From: Flavihumibacter sp. UBA7668
Lineage (GTDB): Bacteria > Bacteroidota > Bacteroidia > Chitinophagales > Chitinophagaceae
NCBI RefSeq assembly: GCF_002483205.1
Contig: NZ_DLHM01000007.1
Location: forward strand, 496,001-560,000
Reading direction: 5' to 3'
DNA length: 64,000 nucleotides
In this document: one piece after another, positions 54,430 through 61,727 of the stretch
How the letters are laid out: every line of letters starts with the position of its first letter
Numbering within the stretch: the first letter of the stretch is position 1
Notes under the pieces: model-generated
Databases searched by the model: none
The model's input: only the letters and a program-made list of their open reading frames with translations
What the model was told of the DNA's origin: nothing
Translations under genes and position numbers: made by a program

Positions 54430-54876
54430 ATGAAAAAGTTCATCTTAATCGCCGCTACAGCTTTTGTAAGTCTGGCCAGTTTCGCAAATGTTGATCCTAT
54501 TACCGGAAAGGTATTGGAATCTTTCCGTACAGAGTTTGCTGATGCAAAAAATGTACAATGGAAATCGCTCGATGATGCAGGTCTTTTCCAGGCCACCTTC
54601 AACTATCGTAATACCGAGTTGAGTGCATTCTATGATGCAGACGGTGCTCTGGTTGCAACTGCACGTTATATCGACAAAGCAAATTTGCCGATCATGGTAT
54701 CAAAAGCAATTCAGGAAAGATATCCTGAGCATGTAATGAAAAATGTAATTGAGCACAACGCGAACGGAGCTACCACGTATCATGTAACCTTACATGGTGT
54801 GAAGTCAAGCATGATTGTATCTGCTTCTCCTTCCGGAAACCTCAGCATTTTCAAAAAAATTAAACACAAACTGTAA
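54430..54876 (+). CDS. Small secreted PepSY-like/BLIP-like protein, paralogue 1
   Basis: This 148-residue protein has a signal peptide (MKKFILIAATAFVSLASFAN). The mature domain (about 22-148) is a repeated alpha-beta pattern with VLESFRTEFADAKNVQWKSL, LFQATFNYRNTELSAFYDADG, ALVATARYIDKANLPIMVSK and THYHVTLHG-like strands, resembling the PepSY-like small periplasmic domains common in Bacteroidota. It has no catalytic motif. The neighbour at 54933 is a sequence relative, so the pair is a tandem duplication. Function unknown; periplasmic. Confidence 0.7.
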   Translation: MKKFILIAATAFVSLASFANVDPITGKVLESFRTEFADAKNVQWKSLDDAGLFQATFNYRNTELSAFYDADGALVATARYIDKANLPIMVSKAIQERYPEHVMKNVIEHNANGATTYHVTLHGVKSSMIVSASPSGNLSIFKKIKHKL

Positions 54877-54932
54877 CCTTAAAAGACGTTCAGCGTCTTA
54901 TTAGCATCACTCACTTATTTAAACCTTAAGCA

Positions 54933-55382
54933 ATGAAAAAGTTCATGACTACTCTGTTGGTAGTAACACTCAGCATCAGTTCTCTTTTCGCAAACAACAG
55001 CAAAAATCGCAACAACGTTGATGAGCGTGTAGAAAAAAGCTTCAAAAAAACATTTGCATCCGCACAGCAGGAAAGCTGGAGCCGCGTAAACAACCTGAAC
55101 AAAGTTCAGTTCAACTTAAATGGTCAGGTATTATTTGCCTACCTCGATGATGAAGGTACCCTGGTTGGTGTGTACCGTAACATCCTCTCTACGCAACTTC
55201 CGATTTCCTTAATGACAGAGATAAAAGAAGAGTATTCCGATTATTGGATCTCTACTCTGTTCGAGGTTGCCAATGAGGGCACAACTACCTACTATATCAC
55301 ACTGGAAAATGCCGGTCAGCAGCTTGTACTGAAAAGTGAAAACAGCTCCAGCTGGTCAGTATTCTCCAGAACTAAAAAATAA
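54933..55382 (+). CDS. Small secreted PepSY-like/BLIP-like protein, paralogue 2
   Basis: This 149-residue protein has a signal peptide (MKKFMTTLLVVTLSISSLFAN) and the same domain plan as its neighbour: VEKSFKKTFASAQQESWSRV, KVQFNLNGQVLFAYLDDEG, TLVGVYRNILSTQLPISLM, TTYYITLENAGQQLVLKSE. Equivalent positions (AYLDDEGTLVGVYR against AFYDADGALVATAR; TTYYITL against TTYHVTL) show a real paralogy. It lies 56 bp downstream. A strong terminator at 55421-55450 closes the two-gene unit. Confidence 0.7.
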   Translation: MKKFMTTLLVVTLSISSLFANNSKNRNNVDERVEKSFKKTFASAQQESWSRVNNLNKVQFNLNGQVLFAYLDDEGTLVGVYRNILSTQLPISLMTEIKEEYSDYWISTLFEVANEGTTTYYITLENAGQQLVLKSENSSSWSVFSRTKK

Positions 55383-55420
55383 ACAGGACGGTTTTTTCTC
55401 TGAGGTTTTGTTGGAAAGTC

Positions 55421-55450
55421 AGCCCCACCCCGTAAGGTGGGGCTTTTTTA
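55421..55450 (+). terminator. Rho-independent terminator after the paralogue pair
   Basis: AGCCCCACC and GGTGGGGCT pair around CCGTAA with TTTTTTA directly after. It would stop transcripts from the two small secreted genes before the next gene at 55483. Confidence 0.9.
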
Positions 55451-55482
55451 TTTTACCTTTGGCATCCAAAAACCACGTTAAC

Positions 55483-56457
55483 ATGAGTAAAGGTCCCGTT
55501 TCTCAATTCATCGAACACCATTATCGCCACTTTAATGCGGCTGCTTTGGTGGATGCTGCCAAAGGTTATGAGCAACATTTGCTGGAAGGAGGAAAAATGA
55601 TGATTACCCTGGCCGGTGCGATGAGTACAGCAGAGCTGGGTGTTTCCCTGGCTGAAATGATCCGCCAGGATAAAGTGCAGATTATTTCCTGTACCGGAGC
55701 CAACCTGGAAGAAGATGTTATGAACCTGGTGGCCCATAGTCATTATAAAAGAATTCCCAATTACCGCGATCTTACCCCACAGGAAGAATGGGATCTGCTG
55801 GAACAGGGGCTGAACCGGGTAACTGATACCTGTATTCCGGAAGAAGAAGCTTTCCGTAAGATCCAGCACCATATTGCCAAAATCTGGAAAGATGCCGATG
55901 CCGCCGGCGAACGTTATTTTCCGCATGAATTCATGTACAAATTGCTGAACAGCGGTTTGATGAAGGACGATTATGAAATTGATCCCAAAGACAGCTGGAT
56001 GATTGCTGCTGCTGAAAAAAACCTGCCGATTATTGTTCCGGGCTGGGAAGATTCTACCATGGGTAATATTTTCGCTTCCTACGTTATCAAAAATGAAGTG
56101 AAAGCCACTACCATGAAAAGCGGGATTGAATACATGGTTTGGTTATCAGACTGGTATCGGAATAATTCTGCCGGTAAAGGAGTAGGTTTCTTCCAGTTGG
56201 GTGGCGGTATTGCCGGTGATTTCCCCATCTGTGTGGTACCCATGATGTACCAGGATCTGGAATGGCATGATGTGCCGTTCTGGGCCTATTTCTGTCAGGT
56301 AAGCGATTCTACCACCTCTTATGGATCCTATTCAGGTGCAGTTCCAAACGAAAAAATTACCTGGGGCAAACTGGGTATCGATACGCCTAAATTTATCGTG
56401 GAAAGCGATGCTACGATTGTGGCGCCGTTGATTTTCGCGTACATTTTGGGAAAGTAA
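55483..56457 (+). CDS. Deoxyhypusine synthase family protein
   Basis: This 324-residue protein is of the deoxyhypusine synthase fold. A longer frame to 55336 is open but includes the terminator, so 55483 (MSKGPVSQFIEHH) is preferred. Family features are ITLAGAMSTAELGVSLAEMI, CTGANLEEDVMNL, IPNYRDLTPQEEW, PIIVPGWEDSTMGN and GSYSGAVPNEKITWGKLG, where the Lys of TWGKL matches the lysine that forms the enzyme-imine in the human enzyme (VSWGKI). Bacteria do not use hypusine, so a polyamine-related reaction such as homospermidine synthesis is more likely. That is family knowledge; the substrate is open. Confidence 0.87.
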   Translation: MSKGPVSQFIEHHYRHFNAAALVDAAKGYEQHLLEGGKMMITLAGAMSTAELGVSLAEMIRQDKVQIISCTGANLEEDVMNLVAHSHYKRIPNYRDLTPQEEWDLLEQGLNRVTDTCIPEEEAFRKIQHHIAKIWKDADAAGERYFPHEFMYKLLNSGLMKDDYEIDPKDSWMIAAAEKNLPIIVPGWEDSTMGNIFASYVIKNEVKATTMKSGIEYMVWLSDWYRNNSAGKGVGFFQLGGGIAGDFPICVVPMMYQDLEWHDVPFWAYFCQVSDSTTSYGSYSGAVPNEKITWGKLGIDTPKFIVESDATIVAPLIFAYILGK

Positions 56458-56459
56458 AA

Positions 56460-56536
56460 AATAAAAAGTAGAAAGTTAAAAGTGGGCACCCCGAAATTCG
56501 GGAATCCCTCTCACCTCTCACCTTTCACCTTTCACC
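56460..56536 (+). repeat. GGTGAAA/TTCACC-type simple repeat remnant
   Basis: The segment CTCACCTCTCACC followed by TTTCACCTTTCACC ends at the terminator 56537. It is the same family of short repeats as the large array at 61545-61727. Confidence 0.6.
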
Positions 56537-56570
56537 AAAAAACCGCTCGCATTAGCGAGCGGTTTTTTTA
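56537..56570. terminator. Bidirectional terminator between convergent genes
   Basis: AACCGCTCGC and GCGAGCGGTT pair around ATTA with an A-run before and a T-run after, so it serves both the deoxyhypusine-synthase-like gene and the minus-strand heptad-repeat gene. Confidence 0.9.
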
Positions 56571-56966
56571 ATTCTTCTTGTCTCTGCGATCTTCCCGGCG
56601 ATCGCGACGGTTTTCTTTACGGTCGCGCACATTTTCCTTCCGATCGGCTACATCTTCTCTTTTATCTCTCACATCTTCTTTTCTGTCTCTCACATCTTCT
56701 GCTTTGTCGAGTACACCCCCGTCATGGCGGGCATCCCGTACATCTTCCCGCTTATCGCGGCGATCTTCCTTGCGATCGCGTCGGTTCTCTTTGCGATCAC
56801 GTACATTTTCCTTTCGGTCAGCTACATCCTCCCGGCGATCCGCCACATCCTCCGCACGATCCAGTTTTTTGCGGGTTGATTGAGCTGCAACATCAGAAGA
56901 AATTCCGGTAAATGCCAGCACTAATGCTGCAAATGCAATTGTTTTCAGGGTGGTTTTAGTGTTCAT
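56568..56966 (-). CDS. Secreted charged heptad-repeat protein
   Basis: This 132-residue protein has a signal peptide (MNTKTTLKTIAFAALVLAF..., ending AAQ) and a mature part built of 7-residue units of the form D-R-(K/R)-E-(D/N)-(V/R)-(A/R): DRKENVRDRKENRRDRKED and DRREDRRDKK. The units repeat about 14 times, interrupted once by DARHDGGVLDKA. Such Asp/Arg/Glu/Lys-rich repeats are expected to form a long charged helix. No known function; the composition resembles small repeat proteins seen in several Bacteroidota. It has its own terminator at 56537-56570. Confidence 0.75.
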   Translation of the reverse strand: MNTKTTLKTIAFAALVLAFTGISSDVAAQSTRKKLDRAEDVADRREDVADRKENVRDRKENRRDRKEDRRDKREDVRDARHDGGVLDKAEDVRDRKEDVRDKREDVADRKENVRDRKENRRDRREDRRDKKN

Positions 56967-57076
56967 GGTGAAGTTTTCTAAGGTGGTTTTATATATTAAT
57001 TACGTATATATTGACCGCCTATTGTTCGCCAGGTTTAAACCACCATAAAAATATTTTTTGCTTACCGCTGAATAAT

Positions 57077-58609
57077 TTATCTGGTCATGGTCGGGATTTC
57101 CAGGTCGCGCTTCATCATCTGCTCCCGATTGGCCATTTCCCAGGCAGTGTAAAATACCAGCTGGGCTCTTTTTTTCAACAGGGTATAATTGATTTTATCG
57201 GGGGTATCGGTCGGTTTATGGTAATCCGCCTGCAACATGCCATCATAATAGAAAATAACAGGAACCCCTTTACGGGCGAAATTATAATGGTCGCTGCGGA
57301 AATAGATCCGATTGCGGTCATTCGGGTCATTGAACTTATAATCCAGCGCCAGTTTGGTATATTTCTTATTGGCTGCTTCACTGAGTGGTTTCAGCTCCGT
57401 ACTCAATTTGTCATCGCCAACCACATATACATAATTCAGGGTATCGGCAGATTTGCGTTCCGTATCAACCCTTCCAATCATATCAATATTTAAATTGGCT
57501 GTTGTTTTTTCCAACGGAACAGCCGGATTATCTCCATACCAGGCAGATCCCCAAAGACCTTTTTCTTCCCCGCTAACAGCCATGAACATAATATTTCTAC
57601 GCGGGCCATTACCGGCTGCTTTTGCTTTCGCGAAGGCTTCTGCCATCTCGATAACTCCAACGGTTCCGGAACCGTCGTCGTCTGCACCATAATAAATTAC
57701 ATCGCCTCTTTTGCCAAGATGATCGTAGTGTGCAGTAACAACCAGCCATTCGTCTTTTTTATCCGTCCCTTCCACATATCCCAACACATTGGTGCTTTCC
57801 AGGAACTGCACTTTTTTGTTCATATGAAGCATCATGTTCGCCTTGTACACCTTTGCAGGAACAGCACTGTTTTTTGCACTGGCTGAAATCGTTGTCCATT
57901 CCGATCCCAACAGTTGTGCTGCAACTTTCTGAGAGATATTATACAGTGAAGCATTCTGTTCAGCCGAATACAGGTTTACATACATGTTGCCCGCAAAAGG
58001 ACTTGGTTTCCGGGGGAAATCATTGGCAACAATCAATACGGCAGCAGCGCCCTTATCCACAGCTTTCTGATATTTTCCAAACATACTGGAGGGGGCCATC
58101 ATTCCTTTTTGCTCAGATTTGAAATCTGCAGGCGCTCCATCCAGCAGCAGAACTGCTTTACCTTTTACATTGATACCATTGTAATCATCACGGCTTCCTT
58201 CAACTATGCCATGTCCGGCAAATACGAATTCGGAAAAATAATAATCGCCACTTCGACTAACTCTTGGGTTGGGTTGAAAATCATCATAAAACCTGAACTC
58301 AGTGCCATTCACTTTCATCTCCGCACCAATAATGGAATCTCTGTAAACCGGAAAACTCATTTGATAGGCACCGTTATTACCGGGTATCAATCCGAGTTTT
58401 TTAAACTGCTCTTCAATATAAGCCGCTGCTTTCCGCTGGCCTTCCGTGCCGGTTTCTCTTCCTTCCATTTCCGCTCCGGCAATAATGAATAAATGGGTTC
58501 GAAGATCCTCTTCCGTAATGGTTGCCGCAAATTTTTGCGGATTGGCTTTCTTTTGCGCAAAGCCCATGGCAGCCGGGAACAACCCCAGCACTAATAGCAT
58601 TTTTCTCAT
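57077..58609 (-). CDS. Secreted M28 family metallopeptidase
   Basis: This 510-residue exported peptidase has a signal peptide (MRKMLLVLGLFPAAMGFAQ), a protease-associated (PA) domain (about 130-255, FAGHGIVEGSRDDYNGINVKGK) and the M28 zinc domain: VTAHYDHLGKRGDVIYYGADDDGSGTVG (first His and bridging Asp), AVSGEEKGLWGS (Glu pair), NIDMIGRVD and FRSDHYNFARKGVPVIFYYDG (His). These are the usual di-zinc aminopeptidase residues. It degrades peptides in the periplasm. It stands alone; 1.1 kb without genes separates it from rpiB. Confidence 0.92.
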   Translation of the reverse strand: MRKMLLVLGLFPAAMGFAQKKANPQKFAATITEEDLRTHLFIIAGAEMEGRETGTEGQRKAAAYIEEQFKKLGLIPGNNGAYQMSFPVYRDSIIGAEMKVNGTEFRFYDDFQPNPRVSRSGDYYFSEFVFAGHGIVEGSRDDYNGINVKGKAVLLLDGAPADFKSEQKGMMAPSSMFGKYQKAVDKGAAAVLIVANDFPRKPSPFAGNMYVNLYSAEQNASLYNISQKVAAQLLGSEWTTISASAKNSAVPAKVYKANMMLHMNKKVQFLESTNVLGYVEGTDKKDEWLVVTAHYDHLGKRGDVIYYGADDDGSGTVGVIEMAEAFAKAKAAGNGPRRNIMFMAVSGEEKGLWGSAWYGDNPAVPLEKTTANLNIDMIGRVDTERKSADTLNYVYVVGDDKLSTELKPLSEAANKKYTKLALDYKFNDPNDRNRIYFRSDHYNFARKGVPVIFYYDGMLQADYHKPTDTPDKINYTLLKKRAQLVFYTAWEMANREQMMKRDLEIPTMTR

Positions 58610-58638
58610 TGTACTTAAACTGTTGAATTGGCAATTTA

Positions 58639-58730
58639 AGGGAAAGAGGGGAAAAGGGGGAAGGGGAAGAGGAGGAAGGGAAGAGGGGGAAGGGTGGAGG
58701 GAGAAAGGAAAGGAAAGGACAAAGGGGGGT
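58639..58730 (+). repeat. Polypurine tract
   Basis: About 90 bases of almost only G and A (runs such as GGGAAAGAGGGGAAAAGGGG) lie just upstream of the M28 peptidase start. The complementary pyrimidine tract at 60249-60328 shares the words GGGAAAGAG and GGGGAAAAGGGGGAA in inverted orientation. Open reading frames here are low-complexity artefacts. Confidence 0.75.
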
Positions 58731-58848
58731 TGTTCGAAACCGATTAAATGGTTTATTCAGCGCAGCTACCGAATTATTTGAAATGATGCAATCAACCCTT
58801 TTCCTCCAAGGCTAACTCGTTCAGCAGTTAAACTAGTGTAAACCTTGT

Positions 58849-58993
58849 ACTATAATAAGTCTATCTACCGTTCTTGAACCGTTGTTTAACCGTTCATCTA
58901 CCGTTCATCTACCGTTTTAATACGGTTCATGAACGGTAGATGAACGGTTGATAAACGGTGGATGAACGGTTGATAGCACTTATAGGACACTAT
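58849..58993. repeat. Large 11-bp-periodic palindrome
   Basis: The left arm is four and a half head-to-tail 11-bp units (ACCGTTCTTGA, ACCGTTGTTTA, ACCGTTCATCT, ACCGTTCATCT, ACCGTT). The right arm repeats it inverted (AACGGTAGATG, AACGGTTGATA, AACGGTGGATG, AACGGTTGATAG) after a short centre. The outer flanks CTATC/GATAG and ATAAGT/ACTTAT extend the symmetry. The arms are about 55 bases each and mostly complementary. A unit length of one helical turn would put protein sites on one face of DNA. Confidence 0.85.
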
Positions 58994-59368
58994 GTTAATA
59001 CCAGGATTACCCTAACTTAAACCCCTTTCCACATGGCGATTCAGCGAACCAATTATTGTTTTAACCCGATCCATCCTGTATTTGATAAAATGGACTGGTG
59101 CAAAACCCTGATACAGCATATAGGAGTAAATGAGGCACTATAATAAGTATCCCAATTTGATCCGTAACAGGGTAACAAAAGATTGATTTTCAATTGATTA
59201 ATTCATTCAGAAAACAGCCTTGTACTAGGATACCCAATTGATAAGTAGTGGATAGGGTCAGGTCAAAACTTAAACCGGGTTGAAATTTTGAAAAGACCAG
59301 AAGTGCCAAATTATCAAGTACGCTGATGTTTCCCTGGTTGCCACGGGTTATTTTTTCTCCTTCCCCAT
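58994..59368. other. Gene-less intergenic stretch with short repeated words
   Basis: No coding potential or family is seen. The word ACTATAATAAGT occurs at 59137-59148 and at 58849-58860 beside the palindrome; CCTTGTACTA occurs at 59218-59227 and 58843-58852. These suggest a degraded duplication of the palindrome surroundings. Confidence 0.5.
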
Positions 59369-59396
59369 AAAAAAAGTCCCGCTGGACAAGCGGGAC
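59369..59396 (-). terminator. Minus-strand terminator
   Basis: Read on the minus strand: GTCCCGCT, TGTCC loop, AGCGGGAC, then TTTTTTT. A strong terminator that lies about 350 bp beyond the rpiB stop, although a bidirectional terminator (59687-59724) is much closer. It suggests that something between the two is transcribed on the minus strand. Confidence 0.85.
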
Positions 59397-59686
59397 AAAC
59401 TCTTTTAGACGATAGACGATACATCAACTAATGGTTGCTTTCAGTAGGATTGGATGGACGGTTTGCGAGAGATCTACTGGTACTTGGTTTTCATAAGAAC
59501 AGGGAAAAATTTTCTGCTAAATCAAGGGTGTTTTTTCAAAGGATCAGGATTTGTTGCTTCTACGGTTTGGGTTTAGAGATCTCAATAGGGGGTCGATTCG
59601 GTTTTTCGCTCCGGGCTTATTCCCTTTTGCTGATACAAAGATGTACTAGAGATAGTACTATTGAAAATCATTTCGACCCCCAAACA
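59397..59686. ncRNA. Candidate structured RNA region bounded by two terminators
   Basis: The segment has no protein coding. GGGGGTCGA (59588-59596) can pair with TCGACCCCC (59673-59681), and within it GTACTA-GAGA-TAGTAC (59643-59658) forms a stem with a GNRA-type loop on the plus strand. Intrinsic terminators lie at both ends (59369-59396 minus strand; 59687-59724 both). I do not recognise 6S RNA, tmRNA, RNase P or SRP RNA. Strand and existence of a transcript are not established. Confidence 0.22.
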
Positions 59687-59724
59687 AAAACCGTCGATAA
59701 ACGGGAGTTTTCGACGGTTTTTTG
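59687..59724. terminator. Bidirectional terminator downstream of rpiB
   Basis: CCGTCGA and TCGACGG pair around a 13-base loop with an A-run on the left and TTTTTT on the right. It lies 27 bases past the rpiB stop on the minus strand. Confidence 0.85.
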
Positions 59725-59750
59725 GAAAATTAATTGCGTGTAATTAGGCG

Positions 59751-60203
59751 CTACATGCAGGCTATTTTGTTCACCCGGTTGCCGTGACGGCCGCCTTCAA
59801 ATTCTGTTGTGTAAAAGGTTTCAATCATCTGAATGGCATAGGGAAGTGCTATAAAACGTGCAGGCAGGCAGATGATGTTGGAATCATTGTGCCTGCGAAC
59901 CAGTTTCGCTACCTCATTATCCCAGCACAATCCGGCCCTTACCTGTTGATGTTTATTTGCCGTAATCGCCACTCCGTTTGCGGAGCCGCATAACAGTATT
60001 CCAAATGCAGCTTTGCCTTCTGCCACAAAGGAAGAAGTGGGATGTGCAAAATCAGGGTAGTCAACCGAATTTGGACTGGTGGTACCAAAATCCTTAACGG
60101 TGAAACCGGCAGTTTCCAGGTAGGTTTTAATTGCTTCCTTATACTCGTATCCGGCATGATCGCAACCAATTGCAACCGGCAATGATTTATTGAATACTGT
60201 CAT
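59751..60203 (-). CDS. rpiB: Ribose-5-phosphate isomerase B
   Basis: This 150-residue enzyme of the RpiB/LacAB family interconverts ribose-5-P and ribulose-5-P in the pentose phosphate pathway. Typical residues are D15-H16 in AIGCDHAGYEYKE, the catalytic Cys72 in LCGSANGVAITANKHQQVRA and the conserved WDNEVAKLVRRHNDSNIICLPAR. Length fits the family. It lies about 118 bp downstream of the tatC stop on the same strand with a pyrimidine tract between, and closes with a bidirectional terminator. Confidence 0.95.
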   Translation of the reverse strand: MTVFNKSLPVAIGCDHAGYEYKEAIKTYLETAGFTVKDFGTTSPNSVDYPDFAHPTSSFVAEGKAAFGILLCGSANGVAITANKHQQVRAGLCWDNEVAKLVRRHNDSNIICLPARFIALPYAIQMIETFYTTEFEGGRHGNRVNKIACM

Positions 60204-60248
60204 ACTAATTCGGTTTTATTCAATTCAAAAATCGCATTAAGCTACTTC

Positions 60249-60328
60249 GTCCTCTGTCTCCATCTCCTTTCCTCCCCTGTCTCCTATTCCCCCTTTTCCC
60301 CTCTCCTCTTTCCCTTGCTCCTAACTCC
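60249..60328 (+). repeat. Polypyrimidine tract between rpiB and tatC
   Basis: About 80 bases are almost only C and T (CTCCTTTCCTCCCCTGTCTC and similar). Its complement shares words with the purine tract at 58639-58730, so the two may be inverted copies of one repeat. It overlaps the last bases of tatC. Confidence 0.65.
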
Positions 60329-61175
60329 ATTCATCCGTTGGCTTCACAAAAAACTCATCCTTCTTATTTACACGGGCGGCAATTCCAATACTGATTTCAT
60401 AGAGGAACCAGAGAGGCACTGTAACAATCAATTGGCTCAGTACATCCGGAGGAGTGATTACTGCAGCCAAAACCAGGATTATAACCACGGCAAATTTACG
60501 ATAGGTGCGCAGAAACTGTGCCGTAACCAACCCGATTTTGGCCAGGAAATAAACCGCCAGCGGAAGCTGGAATACAACGCCCGTTCCTACTACCAGCGAA
60601 ACAATATTATCGATATAATCTGCTACTGTAAAAGTATTGGCAATCATCGGACTAAGGGTATAGGCCGCAAAGAAGTTAACCGTATAGGGGGCAATAAGAA
60701 AATAACCAAACGCAACCCCGGTAAAGAATAGGAGGGAAACCCAAAAAATCATTCCTCCGGTCCGTTTTACTTCCTTTTCAGTCAAAGCCGGACGAATAAA
60801 CTTCCAGAATTCCCAAAACACATAAGGAAAGGCTATAATGAACCCACCAACAAAAGCGATGGTAAAACTCATCATAAACTGGCTGCTCATCTGCGTACTG
60901 ATCAGTTTCAGATTGATTTCTTCCATACACATAGCATCACCCAGCCCAACCCAGTTGCTGAATTTGCACAAGGCACGATACGTTATAAAATCCTTATCAG
61001 CCGGACCCATAACAATTGTTCCAAAGAAAAAATCCATTTTTACGAAAACAACAACGGCGCCGATCAGAATTGCCAGCAAAGCTCGCATGATATGCCAGCG
61101 GAGCGCTTCCAGGTGGTCTATAAAAGACATTTCATTAGCCGAACCTGATCCCCGTTTAAAGATACTTTTTGCCAT
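60321..61175 (-). CDS. tatC: Sec-independent protein translocase TatC
   Basis: This 284-residue six-helix inner-membrane subunit of the Tat translocon shows SFIDHLEALRWH (the conserved acidic residue near the N-terminus), AFVGGFIIAFPYVFWEFWKF, RPALTEKEVKRTGGMIFWVS and AVVIILVLAAVITPPDVLSQ. The twin-arginine-like leader of the sugar isomerase at 4982 would need this system. TatA/TatB are not in the window. It is the next gene after a long spacer from the SNF2 gene. Confidence 0.94.
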   Translation of the reverse strand: MAKSIFKRGSGSANEMSFIDHLEALRWHIMRALLAILIGAVVVFVKMDFFFGTIVMGPADKDFITYRALCKFSNWVGLGDAMCMEEINLKLISTQMSSQFMMSFTIAFVGGFIIAFPYVFWEFWKFIRPALTEKEVKRTGGMIFWVSLLFFTGVAFGYFLIAPYTVNFFAAYTLSPMIANTFTVADYIDNIVSLVVGTGVVFQLPLAVYFLAKIGLVTAQFLRTYRKFAVVIILVLAAVITPPDVLSQLIVTVPLWFLYEISIGIAARVNKKDEFFVKPTDEWS

Positions 61176-61302
61176 AATAATGTTAGGAGCCCGCTAAATT
61201 AAGGAATCAAAAGCCTGCGGAAGTGCTTATTCCCGGAATCCCTGCAATAAATTCCGAACATATTCGTTTTTTTCAAATAAAACCACTCAAACCAATTGAC
61301 CT

Positions 61303-61476
61303 ATGGACAGAAAAGCCATGTACTACAGTACACATTCCATTAAAATCAATAAGGATAGTTACAGCCACAGCCTGCGGATTTTCCATTTCTTCCGGTACCT
61401 GGTTTGTGTTTTGCTTAAAGGCGAATCACCCATCCAGCACCGTCCCGGTTATGCCCGCAATGCCCGTCGTTACTAA
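61303..61476 (+). CDS. Possible small basic protein (57 residues)
   Basis: ATG 61303 opens MDRKAMYYSTHSIKINKD, continues with a short hydrophobic part (IFHFFRYLVCVLLKG) and ends GYARNARRY, total 57 residues. It is rich in Arg, Lys and Tyr. It is followed 36 bases later by a terminator, which supports a transcript here. There is no known relative and codon evidence is limited. It could instead be a leader of nothing. Confidence is low. Confidence 0.35.
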   Translation: MDRKAMYYSTHSIKINKDSYSHSLRIFHFFRYLVCVLLKGESPIQHRPGYARNARRY

Positions 61477-61512
61477 GTTTCTTTACTAACCCAACTCCAT
61501 ATTCGAAGAGTG

Positions 61513-61542
61513 AAGCTCCGCAAAAAAAGCGGGGCTTTTTTT
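61513..61542 (+). terminator. Plus-strand terminator after the small ORF
   Basis: AGCTCCGC and GCGGGGCT pair around AAAAAAA (one G-T pair) and TTTTTTT follows. Confidence 0.75.
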
Positions 61543-61544
61543 GC

Positions 61545-61727
61545 GTGAAAGGTGAAACGTGAAAGGTGAAACCAGAGAGGTGAAACCAGAGAGGTGAAAT
61601 ATGAAAGATGAGAAGTGAAAGGTGAAACGAAAACCGTTAAACCCTGCAGCCATCCACCTATAATCTCACCTCTAACCTCTCACTTTTCACGTCCAACCTT
61701 TCACTTCTCACCTTTCACCTTTCACCT
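61545..61727. repeat. Inverted GTGAAAGGTGAAA repeat array
   Basis: The left part repeats GTGAAAGGTGAAAC, GAGAGGTGAAACCA and variants (61545-61628). After a unique centre (about 61629-61662) the right part is its inverse (CTCACCTCTAACC, CTTTCACTTCTCACC, TTTCACCTTTCACC). It is an imperfect inverted repeat with arms of about 65-80 bases that abuts the SNF2 stop codon. Related fragments occur at 56460-56536. Confidence 0.8.

Noticed and set aside
58446..58781. 111-residue ORF over the purine tract
   Set aside because: Most of it is low-complexity Gly/Arg/Glu from the purine tract and the rest is antisense of the M28 peptidase.
58849..58993. Possible CRISPR array
   Set aside because: Repeats are 11 bp without unique spacers and occur in inverted arms; no cas genes are nearby.
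59435..59743. 102-residue ORF downstream of the palindrome
   Set aside because: No family, no start context, and it runs through the bidirectional terminator hairpin.
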